A stretch of DNA of 64,000 bases. It comes from Nevskiaceae bacterium (GTDB taxonomy: Bacteria; Pseudomonadota; Gammaproteobacteria; Nevskiales; Nevskiaceae). The translations under genes and the position numbers were made by a program. Numbering within the stretch: position 1 is the first letter of the stretch; each line of letters opens with the position of its first letter. Under the pieces are notes generated by a model. It had not been told where the DNA came from and made no database searches. It was given only the letters and a program-made list of their open reading frames with translations. The stretch spans positions 248,001-312,000 of the forward strand of contig SCRT01000018.1 in the NCBI GenBank assembly GCA_004298465.1. The letters are read 5' to 3'. Positions 45,495 to 57,983 of the stretch are shown here, in pieces.

Positions 45495-46009
45495 TGCAGA
45501 TGTTCTCCTGGATTTCGACGGACCGATTCTAAAGACATCGCGCACGCCATGTCGTTATTATGAAAAGACGGTATGGCTTTATAAAAGAAAACTTAATGCT
45601 TCAATGCAGTCCCTTGCCATTGGCAAATCAATCGCCGCGACACCAGGGGCTGTGCGCCAACCCCGGCAAGTGGCCCCGGCTGCGAAGCCGCGGTCAGTGA
45701 TCCGTCAAGGATCAGGGCGGGCCGTATCTCACGTGAGTGGTCGGCCTGGATTGTGATGGGGTGCTCAGGGAGAAAGCCCCGCCTGCTGCATGCTGCGCCT
45801 TCATTCGTGCCGCACGCATGTTGGCGGATCACGAAACGCTCCCCCCCACCGCCTGCGTCATCACAAGCTCCGGCCAGTGAGACAAAACGCACGCCCCGGG
45901 GTCGGCAAAAACTTGCAAGCGGGATTTCCGGATGTATGCAGCCGCGCCAGATTCGCGCAGCCCAAAAAAGCGCAGCTACCGCCGGAAAGCCAACGACGGC
46001 TACGCCACC
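45495..46009. promoter_or_regulatory. Gene-free region upstream of the SQR gene
   Basis: About 515 bases. An AT-rich stretch at 45550-45600 has CATAAT reading toward the SQR gene (45562-45557), and the palindrome TTGCCA-T-TGGCAA lies upstream of it at 45614-45626, a possible operator. The remaining 380 bases hold open frames on both strands without family resemblance or ribosome binding sites, and I call none of them. Confidence 0.4.
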
Positions 46010-46057
46010 ACAAAAGAGACGCGACCGCTGCCGGAGGAGGGCGAACGGCGGTCGCGT
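46010..46057 (-). terminator. Terminator after the aldehyde dehydrogenase
   Basis: On the minus strand GCGACCGCCG (46055-46046) pairs with CAGCGGTCGC (46030-46021) with one wobble pair, followed by GTCTCTTTTGTG. It lies 10 bases after the stop codon. Confidence 0.65.
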
Positions 46058-46066
46058 CACCTGCAA

Positions 46067-47587
<1,521 letters not shown>

Positions 47588-47628
47588 GACTGCAAACTCC
47601 TCTGTATAGGGGACTGGAAATTGATGGA

Positions 47629-47645
47629 AGCAAGGGTCATGCCAA
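47629..47645 (-). promoter_or_regulatory. Sigma-54 promoter of the aldehyde dehydrogenase gene
   Basis: On the minus strand TTGGCATGACCCTTGCT has GG and GC exactly 10 bases apart, matching the -24/-12 consensus TGGCAC-N5-TTGCW at all but one core base. Transcription should start near 47618, about 30 bases before ATG 47587. Confidence 0.85.
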
Positions 47646-47775
47646 CTCCCCGGGCTGGCCAAAGCAGTGTCGGCCGCGGTGCTCGAATTCCCGTCATGCC
47701 GACGAAACCGGCCATGCCCACCCGCGGTGCCGTGCGTGCGGCGACCGGTGAACGCTGCCGCCACTGTCGCGTGAT

Positions 47776-47823
47776 GTGTCGCCCACAGCGACACTCTCAG
47801 GAGCACTGTCTCAGGATGAGACA
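47776..47823. promoter_or_regulatory. Two inverted repeats, candidate enhancer sites of the AcoR-type activator
   Basis: GTGTCGC-CCACA-GCGACAC (47776-47794) and TGTCTCA-GGA-TGAGACA (47807-47823) are perfect inverted repeats whose centres are 30 bases apart, about three helical turns. They lie about 150 bases upstream of the -24/-12 promoter, the usual place for activator binding. Binding by the product of the divergent gene is inferred. Confidence 0.65.
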
Positions 47824-47919
47824 CCCGCATCACATGCCTTTCCCGCAGGGTAGCCACCACGACTTGAAACCCCGCGTTGGGGGAGCGACCATTCGGATAT
47901 CGCAACACGGGGCACGCCG

Positions 47920-49797
47920 ATGCCAGACTCGCCCACTTCAGAACTGACTGCCGAAGCGCGCCGCGCCTTCTTCGACGACGGTGTCGACCCGCGCGGGCTG
48001 GTGCCGGACGGTATCCGCGACTCCTGGCTGCGCTGCCGCCGGCTGGGCCTGGAAGCCGGCCACCGGCCGGGAGCCGGCCCCGCCGCACATCCCACGCTGC
48101 GCGAAGCCCAGGAACGCTACGAGACGCTGCGCCGCATCTGCCGCCCGGAACTCGAAGCGCTGCACGCCGCCGCCGACCGCGCGCACAGCATCGTCATCCT
48201 CACTGCGCCCGATGGTTTCATCCTCGACGCGCTCGGCAACCCCGCATTCCTCGACAAGGCAGCCCGCGTCGCACTGCGTCCCGGTGCACCGTGGGGCGAG
48301 TCCGTCACTGGCACCAACGCTATCGGCACGGCACTGGTGGAACGACGGCCGCTGGAGGTGAAGGGCGCCGAGCACTACTACCGGGCGCACCAAATCCTCA
48401 GTTGCTCCGCCACACCCCTCTTCGGGCCGCGCGGCGAAGTGCTCGGTGCCCTCGACCTGTCGAGCGAAGCTTCAGTTCACCATACTTTCGCGCTGTACAT
48501 GGTGCAGCACGCCGCCGAGCAGATCGAGGAACGCCTGTTCGAACGCGAGTTCGAGGCCGCCGACATCCTGCGGATCGGAGTCGATCCCGAGGCACTCGAA
48601 ACCACGCGCGCCGGCCTGCTCGTGGTACGCGGGCAGCGCGTCGAGGCCGCCAATCGCCGGGCGCTGCAACTGCTCGGCATCGACCGCAAACACCTCGGCG
48701 CCGATTCGCGCTGGGATGCGCTTTTCAGGACCGCGCTGCCGCCGCCCAGCCAGATCGGCGAAGCCACCAGCGTGAACGGCGGCCACTTCCACGTGCAGCG
48801 CGGCATCAGCGCACGGCCACGCATCGCCTACCGTGTCGCTGCTCGCCCCGCGCCGAAACCGGGGCACGCACCGCAGGCGATGTTCACCGCCACCGTGGAT
48901 GCCCGGATCGACCGCGCCGCGCGCCTGCTCGACGCCGACATCCCCATCCTGCTGCAGGGTGAAACCGGGGTAGGCAAGGAAATCACCGCACGGGAAATCT
49001 ATCGCCGCAGCACACGTTCCAGCGCCACCTTCGTCCCGATCAACTGCGCGGCCCTGCCGGCGGCGCTGATCGAATCCGAGCTCTTTGGCTACCAGCCCGG
49101 CGCTTTTACCGGCGCCCGGCGCGAAGGGGCGAAGGGGCTGTTGCGCGAAGCCGATGGTGGCACCCTGTTCCTCGACGAGATCGGCGACATGCCCGTCGAA
49201 CTGCAGACGCGCCTGCTGCGCGTGCTGCAGGAACGCGAAGTCACGCCAGTTGGCGGCGGGCGCAGTTTCCCCGTCGACTTCCGCGTCATTTCCGCCACCC
49301 ATCAGGACGTCGCCGACCTCGCCGCCACGGGGCGCTTCCGGGCCGATCTCTACTACCGCATCGCCCAGTCCGTGATCCACTTGCCCGCGCTACGCGACTA
49401 CGAGGACCGCCCGACCGCAGTCGCCCGCCTGTGGGACACGCTGGGCGGGCCGCAATCCGGCCTGCACCTGGCGCCTGAACTGGTCGCGCGGCTGACCGCC
49501 CTGCCATGGCCCGGCAACCTGCGCCAGCTTGCAGGCGTGCTGCGCAGCCTCATGGCGCTGGGACAGGCCGGCGCCACGTTGACGTGTGCGGACCTGCCGC
49601 CGGAACTGCAGACGACAACCGCTCCCGATCCGGTGCCTTCACCTTCCCGGTCGGGGGATCTGCGCACCATCGAGCAGCAGGCGATCGACGCTGCCACACG
49701 CGACTGCCATGGCAATGTTGCCGCAGCGGCGCGTCAGCTTGGCATCAGTCGCAGCACGATTTACCGGCGACTGGCCGAGCAGGCTGCGCAACGCTGA
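47920..49797 (+). CDS. AcoR-type sigma-54-dependent transcriptional activator
   Basis: A 625-residue enhancer-binding protein. The N-terminal region (about 60-220) is GAF-like, with the AcoR-type phrase [14 protein letters not shown]. The AAA+ domain has Walker A GETGVGKE (347-354), the sigma-54 contact loop GAFTGA (394-399) and [13 protein letters not shown]. The C-terminal Fis-type HTH is [21 protein letters not shown]. It is divergent from the aldehyde dehydrogenase, which has a sigma-54 promoter, so this gene almost certainly activates it. The inducing ligand (an alcohol, aldehyde or acetoin-like compound) is unknown. Confidence 0.93.
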   Translation: MPDSPTSELTAEARRAFFDDGVDPRGLVPDGIRDSWLRCRRLGLEAGHRPGAGPAAHPTLREAQERYETLRRICRPELEALHAAADRAHSIVILTAPDGFILDALGNPAFLDKAARVALRPGAPWGESVTGTNAIGTALVERRPLEVKGAEHYYRAHQILSCSATPLFGPRGEVLGALDLSSEASVHHTFALYMVQHAAEQIEERLFEREFEAADILRIGVDPEALETTRAGLLVVRGQRVEAANRRALQLLGIDRKHLGADSRWDALFRTALPPPSQIGEATSVNGGHFHVQRGISARPRIAYRVAARPAPKPGHAPQAMFTATVDARIDRAARLLDADIPILLQGETGVGKEITAREIYRRSTRSSATFVPINCAALPAALIESELFGYQPGAFTGARREGAKGLLREADGGTLFLDEIGDMPVELQTRLLRVLQEREVTPVGGGRSFPVDFRVISATHQDVADLAATGRFRADLYYRIAQSVIHLPALRDYEDRPTAVARLWDTLGGPQSGLHLAPELVARLTALPWPGNLRQLAGVLRSLMALGQAGATLTCADLPPELQTTTAPDPVPSPSRSGDLRTIEQQAIDAATRDCHGNVAAAARQLGISRSTIYRRLAEQAAQR

Positions 49798-49824
49798 AGG
49801 AGAAGCGCTTGCCTGCGCGTTGGA

Positions 49825-50154
49825 TCAGGCGCCCGGAAGCTGCTCGAACAGCGCGCGGATGGCGGCCACTTCCGTCGGGCGAACCACTCGCCCCAGCTCA
49901 TGGCCTGCCACGCACAGCACCAGGGTCGGCCACAGCTTGATACGGAAGGAACGGCCGAGGCGCCGGCCGGGCCCGTCCTCCACCTTGACATGGCGCAGCC
50001 CCCGCACGCTGTCCAATGCCGTTTCCAGCGGGGCCTGGGCCGCCTGGCAGTGCGGGCACCACGCCGTGCCAAATTCGATCAGCACAGGCTCTGCCAGCGC
50101 ATCGATTTCGGCGCGTGTCGGCTCGGGAGACGTGAAAGTATCGACGTAGGCCAT
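49825..50154 (-). CDS. Thioredoxin-like protein
   Basis: A 109-residue thioredoxin fold. The active site is WCPHC in IEFGTAWCPHCQAAQ and the cis-proline is in LWPTLVL. It lacks a signal peptide, so it acts in the cytoplasm. It lies nine bases after the hemerythrin-like gene and is probably co-transcribed. It ends convergent with the AcoR-type gene, 27 bases apart. Confidence 0.85.
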   Translation of the reverse strand: MAYVDTFTSPEPTRAEIDALAEPVLIEFGTAWCPHCQAAQAPLETALDSVRGLRHVKVEDGPGRRLGRSFRIKLWPTLVLCVAGHELGRVVRPTEVAAIRALFEQLPGA

Positions 50155-50163
50155 CGTGCGGTT

Positions 50164-50601
50164 TCAGCGAGCCATCTCGCAGCGCCAACCCTCGGGCGGC
50201 TCCGCTTTCTCGAGCGCATCCTGCAGGCTGGCGTCTGCAAGCTGGTCGGCAGCCGGGTAGATCACCGCTTCTTCTTTCGGGTTGTGCATCTGCAGGATCT
50301 GCAGCAGGTCGCGGCCGTCGCCCTCCAGTGCCCCAGCCGCCACGCCGACCATGCATGCTGCCATCAGCTTTTCGAGCAGCGGCCACATCTGCCCGTGGTC
50401 ACGCTTCATTACGAACACCGGCATCGCCAGCCCGGAATTTGCGAGCGGCGGGAACAGGAGATGTTCCTCCAGGTACAGGTGGCGCCGCAGGATACGCAGC
50501 GCGGCAGCCAACCGGGTGGCATCACCTTGCCCGCGCGCCGCAGCCTCGACTTCAACGTCGATGTCGCGGTGCTGTTGTTTCAGTCGTTCGCCTGCCAGCA
50601 T
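50164..50601 (-). CDS. Hemerythrin-like cation-binding protein
   Basis: A 145-residue four-helix protein. Candidate di-iron ligands appear in order: QQHRDID, HLYLEEHLLFPP (HxxxE), KRDHGQMWPLL and MHNPKEEAVIYP (HxxxE). Such proteins bind oxygen, nitric oxide or iron. It forms a pair with the thioredoxin-like gene and may take part in redox or iron stress response, but this is only context. Confidence 0.8.
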   Translation of the reverse strand: MLAGERLKQQHRDIDVEVEAAARGQGDATRLAAALRILRRHLYLEEHLLFPPLANSGLAMPVFVMKRDHGQMWPLLEKLMAACMVGVAAGALEGDGRDLLQILQMHNPKEEAVIYPAADQLADASLQDALEKAEPPEGWRCEMAR

Positions 50602-50676
50602 GGAATTGCTCCCGTCCTTGAGTACCTGCAGCCGTCTATTCCAGCGCAGAACGGGGGTGCCTGTACTTGATGCGGG

Positions 50677-53600
50677 TCACATGTTGCGGCGATAGCGCCC
50701 ACCGACCTGGAACAGCGTCTGGGTAATCTCGCCGAGCGACAGCACGCGCACCGCGTCCATCAGCATCTCGAAGACATTGTCGCCGGACAGTGCGACCTGC
50801 CTGATGCGTTCCTTCATGGCCGGTGCCGCGTCTGCGTTGCGGGCCTGGAATTCCGCCAGACGCTTGAGCTGGGACTGCTTTTCCGCGTCCGTGGAACGCG
50901 CCAGTTCCATCTTTTCCGGGATGTCGTCGCCTTTCGGGTTGCGGAAGGTGTTAACGCCCATGATGGGCAGCGAGCCGTCGTTCTTCTTCTGCTCGTAGAG
51001 CATCGACTCCTCCTGGATCTTGCCGCGCTGGTAGGCGGTTTCCATCGCCCCGAGCACGCCGCCGCGCGACGAAATGGCATCGAATTCCTTGAGCACGGCG
51101 GCTTCCACCAGGTCCGTCAGCTCGTCGATGATGAAACTGCCCTGCAGCGGGTTCTGGTTCTTCGCCAGACCCCATTCGTGGTTGATGACGAGCTGGATGG
51201 CGAGCGCGCGACGCACGGATTCCTCTGTCGGCGTCGTCACTGCTTCGTCGTAGGCGTTGGTATGCAGGCTGTTGCAGTTGTCGTAGATGGCGATCAGCGC
51301 TTCCAGCGTGGTGCGGATGTCGTTGAACGCCATTTCCTGTGCGTGCAGCGAGCGGCCGGAAGTCTGCACGTGGTATTTGAGCTTCTGGCTACGCTCGTTG
51401 GCACCGTACTTGTCGCGCATCGCCACCGCCCAGATGCGGCGCGCCACGCGGCCGATCACGGAATATTCCGGGTCCATGCCGTTGGAGAAGAAAAACGACA
51501 GATTCGGCGCGAAATCGTCGATCTTCATCCCGCGCGCAAGATACGCCTCGACGAACGTGAAGCCGTTGGCGAGCGTGAAGGCGAGCTGGGAAATCGGGTT
51601 CGCACCGGCTTCCGCGATGTGGTAGCCGGAAATCGATACGGAATAGAAATTCCGCACGCTGTGCTGGACGAAATATTCCTGGATGTCACCCATCGCGCGC
51701 AGCGAAAACTCGGTGGAAAAGATGCAGGTGTTCTGGCCCTGATCTTCCTTGAGGATGTCGGCCTGTACCGTGCCGCGCACCACGGACAGCGCGTGGGCGC
51801 GGATCTTTGCGGCTTCCTCCGCATTCGCTGCACGGCCGTTTTCGGCCTTGAACTTGTCGAGCTGCTGGTCGATGGCGGTGTTCATGAACATGGCGAGGAT
51901 CGTCGGCGCCGGGCCGTTGATCGTCATCGACACGGAGGTGTTCGGCGCGCACAGGTCGAAGCCGCCGTACAGCACCTTCATGTCATCCAGCGTACAGATC
52001 GACACGCCGGAATTGCCGACCTTGCCGTAGATGTCCGGCCGTTCCGCCGGGTCCCACCCGTAGAGCGTGACCGAGTCGAAGGCCGTGGACAGACGCTTGG
52101 CCTGCATACCTTCGGACAACTTCTTGAAGCGGCGATTCGTGCGCGCAGCATCGCCCTCGCCTGCAAACATGCGCGTCGGGTCCTCGCCGTCACGCTTGAA
52201 CGGGAACACGCCGCCGGTGAACGGAAACGCACCCGGCAGGTTTTCCTTCATCAGGAAGCGCAGGGTCTCGCCGTCGTCCTCGAACTTCGGCAGCGCCACT
52301 TTCGGAATGCGCGTGCCGGACAGGGATTCCGTAGCCAGCTGCGTGCGTACTTCGCGGTCGCGCACCTTCACCACGTATTCGGTCTGTGCGTAGCGCTCGC
52401 GAAGTTCCGGCCACGTGGCGAGCAGCTTGCGGGCAGCGGGTTGCAGCTCATCTGCCTTCGCGGTTTCAAGTACCGTGAGGTCAGCCGCCGGCTTGCCAGC
52501 TTTCGTGAGCAACGTCTGTGTGGTGCGGATCGACTGCAGCTCGCGCGCGGTACGCGCCTGCTGCGCCACCGTGTGGTGGTAGCCGCGGACGGTCTCGGCA
52601 ATTTCCGCCAGATAGCGGGCACGCTCCGGCGGTACCACGGCACGACGCAGCGACGAGGCCTTGCCCACGACGTGTTCGATACGGCCTGCGCTCTCCGGCA
52701 GGCCGCGGGCGACCAAGTCGTCGCGCAGCGCCTGATACAGCGCGGTGACGCCATCGTCGTGGAAATGCGAGGCTACGGTGCCGAACACCGGCATTTCGTC
52801 GGGCCGCTTGCCGAACAGTTCGCGGTTGCGCTGATATTGCTTGGCCACGTCGCGAAGCGCATCTTCCGCGCCCTTGCGGTCGAACTTGTTGATGGCGATG
52901 AAGTCCGCGAAGTCCAGCATGTCGATCTTTTCGAGCTGTGAGGCAGCACCGAATTCCGGTGTCATCACATACATGGAAAGGTCGACAAAAGGCACGATCG
53001 CGGCGTCGCCCTGGCCGATGCCGGAGGTTTCCACCAGCAGCAGGTCGAAACCGGACAGCTTGCAGGCGGCGATGACTTCCGGCAGTGCCTTCGACAGTTC
53101 GCTGGCGGTGTCGCGCGTGGCCAGCGAGCGGAAATACACCTGCGGCGTGTCGATGGAATTCATGCGGATGCGGTCGCCGAGCAGCGCCCCGCCCGTGCGC
53201 TTGCGCGACGGGTCGATGGAAATGTCGCCAATCTTCAGTGCATCGTCGTAGTCCAGCCGCAGGCGCAGGATGAGTTCGTCGGTCAGCGAGGACTTGCCGG
53301 CGCCGCCGGTTCCCGTGATACCGAGCACCGGCGTCTTGATGTCGGCCGCCGCCTCCCGCAGCTCCTTGCGCAGCCTGTCCGGATAGTGGCCTGCTTCCAG
53401 CGCCGTGATGACGCGCGCCAGTGCCCGGCGATCGCCACTTTTCAGCAGCGCCAGCACTTCGCTTGCCTTGGGCGCGTTCGCGCACGGGTCGCGGTCGGCA
53501 AGCGCGACGACGTCCGCGATCATGCCCGGCAAGCCCATCTTCGCGCCGTCTTCCGGCGAGTAGATGCGCGCCACGCCGTAATCCATGAGTTCGCGGATTT

Positions 53601-53937
53601 CCGCCGGAATGATCGTGCCGCCACCGCCGCCAAAGACCTTGATATCCGCCCCGCCCTGTTCGCGCAGCAGGTCGACGAGGTACTTGAAGAACTCAATGTG
53701 CCCGCCCTGGTAGGACGTGATGGCCACGCCCTGCGCGTCTTCCTGCAGGGCCGCTGCGACGATTTCCTGTACCGAACGGTTGTGGCCGAGGTGGATCACC
53801 TCTGCGCCCATGCTCTGCAGGATGCGGCGCATGATGTTGACGGATACGTCATGTCCGTCGAACAGCGAAGTGGCGGTCACGAAGCGCAGCTTGTGCGTGG
53901 CTTCGATGGCAGGCTTGGCAATTTTCGGGTCGTTCAT
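50677..53937 (-). CDS. icmF: Fused isobutyryl-CoA mutase IcmF
   Basis: A 1086-residue adenosylcobalamin enzyme. The N-terminal B12 domain (1-140) contains [17 protein letters not shown] with the axial histidine. A MeaB-like GTPase chaperone follows (about 180-480; P-loop [12 protein letters not shown]). The C-terminal mutase barrel has [20 protein letters not shown] and [17 protein letters not shown]. It interconverts isobutyryl-CoA and n-butyryl-CoA; some relatives also take isovaleryl- or pivalyl-CoA. The open frame extends to 55236 across the regulator, but ATG 53937 gives the family start. Confidence 0.95.
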   Translation of the reverse strand: MNDPKIAKPAIEATHKLRFVTATSLFDGHDVSVNIMRRILQSMGAEVIHLGHNRSVQEIVAAALQEDAQGVAITSYQGGHIEFFKYLVDLLREQGGADIKVFGGGGGTIIPAEIRELMDYGVARIYSPEDGAKMGLPGMIADVVALADRDPCANAPKASEVLALLKSGDRRALARVITALEAGHYPDRLRKELREAAADIKTPVLGITGTGGAGKSSLTDELILRLRLDYDDALKIGDISIDPSRKRTGGALLGDRIRMNSIDTPQVYFRSLATRDTASELSKALPEVIAACKLSGFDLLLVETSGIGQGDAAIVPFVDLSMYVMTPEFGAASQLEKIDMLDFADFIAINKFDRKGAEDALRDVAKQYQRNRELFGKRPDEMPVFGTVASHFHDDGVTALYQALRDDLVARGLPESAGRIEHVVGKASSLRRAVVPPERARYLAEIAETVRGYHHTVAQQARTARELQSIRTTQTLLTKAGKPAADLTVLETAKADELQPAARKLLATWPELRERYAQTEYVVKVRDREVRTQLATESLSGTRIPKVALPKFEDDGETLRFLMKENLPGAFPFTGGVFPFKRDGEDPTRMFAGEGDAARTNRRFKKLSEGMQAKRLSTAFDSVTLYGWDPAERPDIYGKVGNSGVSICTLDDMKVLYGGFDLCAPNTSVSMTINGPAPTILAMFMNTAIDQQLDKFKAENGRAANAEEAAKIRAHALSVVRGTVQADILKEDQGQNTCIFSTEFSLRAMGDIQEYFVQHSVRNFYSVSISGYHIAEAGANPISQLAFTLANGFTFVEAYLARGMKIDDFAPNLSFFFSNGMDPEYSVIGRVARRIWAVAMRDKYGANERSQKLKYHVQTSGRSLHAQEMAFNDIRTTLEALIAIYDNCNSLHTNAYDEAVTTPTEESVRRALAIQLVINHEWGLAKNQNPLQGSFIIDELTDLVEAAVLKEFDAISSRGGVLGAMETAYQRGKIQEESMLYEQKKNDGSLPIMGVNTFRNPKGDDIPEKMELARSTDAEKQSQLKRLAEFQARNADAAPAMKERIRQVALSGDNVFEMLMDAVRVLSLGEITQTLFQVGGRYRRNM

Positions 53938-54039
53938 GGCGGTCTTGCACGGCAGGTCAGATGATCCTTGCCAGTCTAACGATTTCCCCCGCGGCTGCCC
54001 ATGGCCTAAAACCGCGATAGATCGTGAGAGAATCAGCAA

Positions 54040-55131
54040 GTGAATGCCTCGACCGAAACCCGACAACCGGCCTTCTCCAGCAACCTGCGGGCCGGCGTAT
54101 CCATTGACTTCGTCCGAGAAGTGGTGGGCTGCGTGGAAAGCCGCGGCTTGCCGGTCGAAGATTTCCTGTCTTCCGCAGGGATCGACCTGGCGCTGCTGGC
54201 ACAATCCGACGCACGCGTCAGTGTCGAGAGCTTCGGCCAGCTTTGGCTCGCTGTTGCGCGGGCGCTGGACGACGAACTCTTCGGCCTTGACACGCGGCGC
54301 ATGAAGACCGGCACCTATGCGGCACTGGCACGGCTCGCCATACAGTACCCGACGCTGGGCGGCGCGCTGCGCGCCTGCGCCGGCTGGATCAACCTGATCC
54401 TCGACGAGTCGGCCATCGTGGTTGCTGCCTCCCGCCGCACCGCCATCATCGAGATTATCCACACGCCCCGCGCACGCCCCATCAGCGAGCGCAACGCAGC
54501 CTTCGCGCACGAGACGCTGCTGGTGATGCTGTACGGGCTGGCTTGCTGGCTGATCGACCGCCATATCACCCTCAATGCCCTGTCCTTCGCCTGGCCACGT
54601 CCGCGCCGGGCAGCGGAATACGACACCATTTTCGCGCCAGGCGCCCGCTTTGGTGCCCCCGCCACACAATTGCGCTTCGCCGCCAGCGTCCTCGCTGCCC
54701 CGATCGCACAAAACGCGGCCAGCCTGCGCGGTTTCCTGCACGCCGCGCCGGCGAATTTCATTCTCCGTTACCGCAACGCCGCCAGTCCTTCCGCCTACAT
54801 CCGTCATCGCCTGCAGACCACGCCGCCGTGGGACTGGCCAAGCTTCGCGGCGCTGGCCTGCGAGATGGATACGGCACAGTCCACGCTGCACCGCCAGCTG
54901 GCGCGCGAAGGTGCGCGTTTCGGTGCGATCCGCGACACGCTGCGACGTGACCATGCGATTCGCCGCCTTGCGGATGGCCGCACCCCCATCGCCCGCATCG
55001 CCGAGGAACTCGGCTTCGCCGAACCGGAATCCTTCTACCGCGCGTTCCGTAAATGGACGGGCGCACGGCCGAGCGACTACCGTCGAAGCACCCGCCCCAT
55101 GCAGGCGGCATCGACACTGGATTCCCCATGA
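54040..55131 (+). CDS. AraC-family transcriptional regulator
   Basis: A 363-residue regulator of the OruR/ArgR-like AraC group. An N-terminal ligand-binding domain (about 20-215; [17 protein letters not shown]) precedes two C-terminal HTH motifs ([19 protein letters not shown] and [32 protein letters not shown]). It is divergent from icmF over 102 bases, so icmF is the likely target. The start is GTG 54040 with a weak ribosome binding site. Confidence 0.88.
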   Translation: MNASTETRQPAFSSNLRAGVSIDFVREVVGCVESRGLPVEDFLSSAGIDLALLAQSDARVSVESFGQLWLAVARALDDELFGLDTRRMKTGTYAALARLAIQYPTLGGALRACAGWINLILDESAIVVAASRRTAIIEIIHTPRARPISERNAAFAHETLLVMLYGLACWLIDRHITLNALSFAWPRPRRAAEYDTIFAPGARFGAPATQLRFAASVLAAPIAQNAASLRGFLHAAPANFILRYRNAASPSAYIRHRLQTTPPWDWPSFAALACEMDTAQSTLHRQLAREGARFGAIRDTLRRDHAIRRLADGRTPIARIAEELGFAEPESFYRAFRKWTGARPSDYRRSTRPMQAASTLDSP

Positions 55132-55955
55132 AGACACGCCTGCTTTCTTCCACGGCCGTAACCGGGTGGGCCGCGGCATGGCTGCTTGCGGCATTCCTGG
55201 CCATGCCCGGCTGCCACCGCGCGGTACCGGCACCACAAAGCGTCGGCGTTACAACTGCGCACGCCGAGAGCTGGCGCGGGGGTGATGATTACGCAAAAGT
55301 CACCTACCCCGTCGTCGTCGGCGGCGTGGATGCGGCCCGCCTGAACCCGGTCATCCAGCGCTGGATCGGCGCGCGCTGCCCGATTCCTGCCGAAAATGCC
55401 CCGCAGCCCAGCAGCGCGGCTGCGTGCGTCGCAGCGTTCTCCACCGCCTGCGCCACCCTGAAGCATAAATATGAAGATGCCGGCGCACAGCCTTTCGGCT
55501 GCACGCTGGACGCCAACACGGAAATCAAGCTCGACGCCGCGGGCCTGCTGGGCGTCGCCTACACCACCTACAGCTACACCGGCGGGGCGCACGGCAGCAC
55601 CGTGGTGTCGTACCTGAACCTCGATCTTGCCAGCGGCCGGGTCCTCACGCTGAAGGATTTTCTGAATGCACCGGATGCGGCCCGCTTGTCCAGCGCACTG
55701 GAAAGCGCCGTTCGTGCGAACCGCCACATTCCGGCCGACCAGAGCCTGAAGCAGGCGGGTTTCTTCGTGGATCGGTTGCCGGTTCCTGACACCGTGCTGG
55801 CCTTGCCGCGAGGGCTGCTGTTCACTTACCAGTCCTACGACGTTGCGCCTTACGTACTCGGGCAACCGCACGGCCTCGTCCCGTATTCCGCGCTGAATGG
55901 CATGATCCGGGCCGAGGGTGTGCTGCTGCGACTGCGCACACTTGAAAAGCCCTGA
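55128..55955 (+). CDS. DUF3298/RsiV-like lipoprotein
   Basis: A 275-residue predicted lipoprotein with lipobox LAMPGC (Cys29). The C-terminal region has [21 protein letters not shown] and LTLKDFL, the signature of the DUF3298 domain found in RsiV-type lysozyme-binding anti-sigma factors and in envelope lipoproteins. Four cysteines in residues 85-125 could form disulfides. ATG 55128 overlaps the regulator's stop (ATGA), so it is coupled to the AraC gene. The function is unknown. Confidence 0.78.
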   Translation: MKTRLLSSTAVTGWAAAWLLAAFLAMPGCHRAVPAPQSVGVTTAHAESWRGGDDYAKVTYPVVVGGVDAARLNPVIQRWIGARCPIPAENAPQPSSAAACVAAFSTACATLKHKYEDAGAQPFGCTLDANTEIKLDAAGLLGVAYTTYSYTGGAHGSTVVSYLNLDLASGRVLTLKDFLNAPDAARLSSALESAVRANRHIPADQSLKQAGFFVDRLPVPDTVLALPRGLLFTYQSYDVAPYVLGQPHGLVPYSALNGMIRAEGVLLRLRTLEKP

Positions 55956-56267
55956 ATGACCTGCTGCGCTCGACATCTCGCGCGAGGGCGGTGCTTCAGC
56001 CTTGCCAGGTCGGTGGGTGCGTGACAGATGTTGGTGCAAGCAAGGTTGAATGCGCCCGCTCCCGCATCCACCGTTCCGGGCACCGGGTCGCGAGCGCAAC
56101 CCTCATGTACCCCCAACACTGCGGTTCCTGCGCTCCGTCCTCGCGCGACCTGCCTTCGCTCGCGACGGCCATTCAGGGCTTTCCTGGGCGAATCATTCGC
56201 GCCCTGATCCGCGCCACCCTGCCCCTCGCTATACTCCGCGCCTGCGTGCAAGTACTGACAGGACACT
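55956..56267. promoter_or_regulatory. Intergenic region upstream of gspA
   Basis: A 312-base gap. TATACT at 56230-56235 is a candidate -10 for the gspA transcript. A nested inverted repeat (TCAGGGC/GCCCTGA with CGAAT/ATTCG inside) occupies about 56173-56216 just upstream and could be an operator. Nothing else is recognised. Confidence 0.4.
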
Positions 56268-57983
56268 GTGTATCTGGATCATTTCCACCTCCGCGAAGCG
56301 CCGTTTTCCATTGCCCCTGATCCGGCGTATCTGTACCTGAGCGCGCGCCACCAGGAAGCGCTTGGCCACCTGCTGTACGGCACCGGGCTGCACGGTGGCT
56401 TCGTCCAGCTCACCGGCGAGGTCGGCACCGGCAAGACCACGATCGTCCGCACGCTGCTGCGGCAGAAGCTGGATGGCGTGGACGTCGCCATGGTCCACAA
56501 CCCACGCCAGAGCGAAGCGGAATTCGTCGCTACCATCTGCGACGAGTTCCACATCGACTACCCGCACACCCCCACCCCGTCCTTGAAGACACTGGTCGAC
56601 GCTCTCAACTCACATCTGCTGGAACAACACGCCGCCGGACGCCGCTGCGTGCTCATCATCGACGAAGCGCAGAACCTGGCACCGGAAGTGCTGGAACAGG
56701 TGCGCTTGCTCACGAACCTCGAGACCGACAAGGAAAAGCTGCTGCGCATCATGCTCGTTGGCCAGCCCGAACTCGTCGAGCTGCTGGCACGCCGCGAGCT
56801 GCGGCAGCTCGCCAGCCGCATCACCGCGCGCTACCACCTGCTGCCGCTCACGGAACCGGAAACCCGCGAATACATCGCCCACCGGCTGCACGTTGCCGGC
56901 GCCTCGGCGGCGCTGTTCAACCCCGCTGCGATCCACATCATTCACGAGAAAAGCCGCGGTGTTCCACGTCACATCAACATCCTGTGCGATCGTTCCCTGC
57001 TCGGTGCCTACGCCGAAGGGCTGCAGCAGGTCACGCCGGCCATCGTGCGGCGCGCCGCCACGGAAACCCTGGGTGAACCGATCCCGGCAGGCCTGCGCGA
57101 ACGCCTGCGCAAAGCGGCACCGCGGCTACCCTTGGTCTGGGTTGAAGGTGCCATAGCCTGTGCGCTGCTGGTCCTGGTCGGCGTCCTGTTCGGGCGCATG
57201 TTCCAGCCTTCGGCCCATCCTCACAGAGCCGTGCCCGCCGCCAGTGCTAGCCCGGCAGCAAAAACGACCTCTTCCGCCTCGGTGCAGAATTCGACAGCAC
57301 CGGATACAACGGCTCCTATCGCGGCCGACGCGGCGGGTGCCGCCAGCACGAATCTCGGCCGCATCCTCGCCCACCCCGAGACACTGGGGGCGTTGACCGG
57401 GCGCCTGGTCGGCCTGTGGAACCCGGATATCCGCGTCGGAGACGGCACGAACGTCTGCAACGACCTGTCCGCCCAAGGCCTGCGCTGCTATCGCGGCAGC
57501 GGAAGCTGGAGCGACCTGCGCCAGATGGACCGCCCCGCGCTCCTGCGTCTTGCTGCTGGCAGCAAGACGTCGCAATACGTGCTGTTGACCGGATTGCAAG
57601 ACGATTCCGCAACGCTGGACACCGGAAACGGCTTCCAGTTGCTGCCCGCCGCACAGTTGCGGGCCGCATGGACCGGCGAATTCCTGCTGCTGTGGCGCGG
57701 CACCACAGGGACGAACTTCATCCGTCCCTACTCCAGCGGCGACGCCGTCGTCTGGCTGCGCAACCAGCTGGCCATTGCCGACGGACAGGTGCCGCCCGCA
57801 TCCCCGTCGCCGGTGTTCGACGCCGCACTCACCCAGCAAGTCGTGGCGTACCAGCGCCGCACCGGGCTGGACGCCGATGGCCTGGCGGGCGTGGCAACGC
57901 TCATCTCCCTGTCCGGCGCCGGGCATCGGGACGACACCCCGACGCTGCTTGACGTGAAACTTCCAGCGGCCAAAGCCCCATGA
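56268..57983 (+). CDS. gspA: ExeA/GspA-type AAA ATPase with peptidoglycan-binding domain
   Basis: A 571-residue inner-membrane ATPase. MYLDHFHLREAPFSIAPDPAYLY is the ExeA N terminus. Walker A GEVGTGKTT (50-58) and Walker B VLIIDEAQNL follow. One membrane segment lies near 290-310 (IACALLVLVGVLFG), then a periplasmic domain ending in a peptidoglycan-binding repeat (LTQQVVAYQRRTGLDADGLAGVATL). ExeA/GspA uses ATP to help place the type II secretin through the wall. The GTG start is four codons before a second possible site. It overlaps gspB by four bases. Confidence 0.88.
   Translation: MYLDHFHLREAPFSIAPDPAYLYLSARHQEALGHLLYGTGLHGGFVQLTGEVGTGKTTIVRTLLRQKLDGVDVAMVHNPRQSEAEFVATICDEFHIDYPHTPTPSLKTLVDALNSHLLEQHAAGRRCVLIIDEAQNLAPEVLEQVRLLTNLETDKEKLLRIMLVGQPELVELLARRELRQLASRITARYHLLPLTEPETREYIAHRLHVAGASAALFNPAAIHIIHEKSRGVPRHINILCDRSLLGAYAEGLQQVTPAIVRRAATETLGEPIPAGLRERLRKAAPRLPLVWVEGAIACALLVLVGVLFGRMFQPSAHPHRAVPAASASPAAKTTSSASVQNSTAPDTTAPIAADAAGAASTNLGRILAHPETLGALTGRLVGLWNPDIRVGDGTNVCNDLSAQGLRCYRGSGSWSDLRQMDRPALLRLAAGSKTSQYVLLTGLQDDSATLDTGNGFQLLPAAQLRAAWTGEFLLLWRGTTGTNFIRPYSSGDAVVWLRNQLAIADGQVPPASPSPVFDAALTQQVVAYQRRTGLDADGLAGVATLISLSGAGHRDDTPTLLDVKLPAAKAP

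Noticed and set aside
45593-46066. A 157-codon minus-strand frame between the SQR and aldehyde dehydrogenase genes
   Set aside because: It runs through the dehydrogenase terminator and into the likely SQR promoter region, with no recognisable features.
51178-52941. A 587-codon plus-strand frame inside icmF
   Set aside because: Antisense shadow of the mutase domain without recognisable domains.
53938-55236. N-terminal extension of IcmF by 433 residues
   Set aside because: It runs antisense through the AraC regulator and lacks family similarity; ATG 53937 gives the normal IcmF start.
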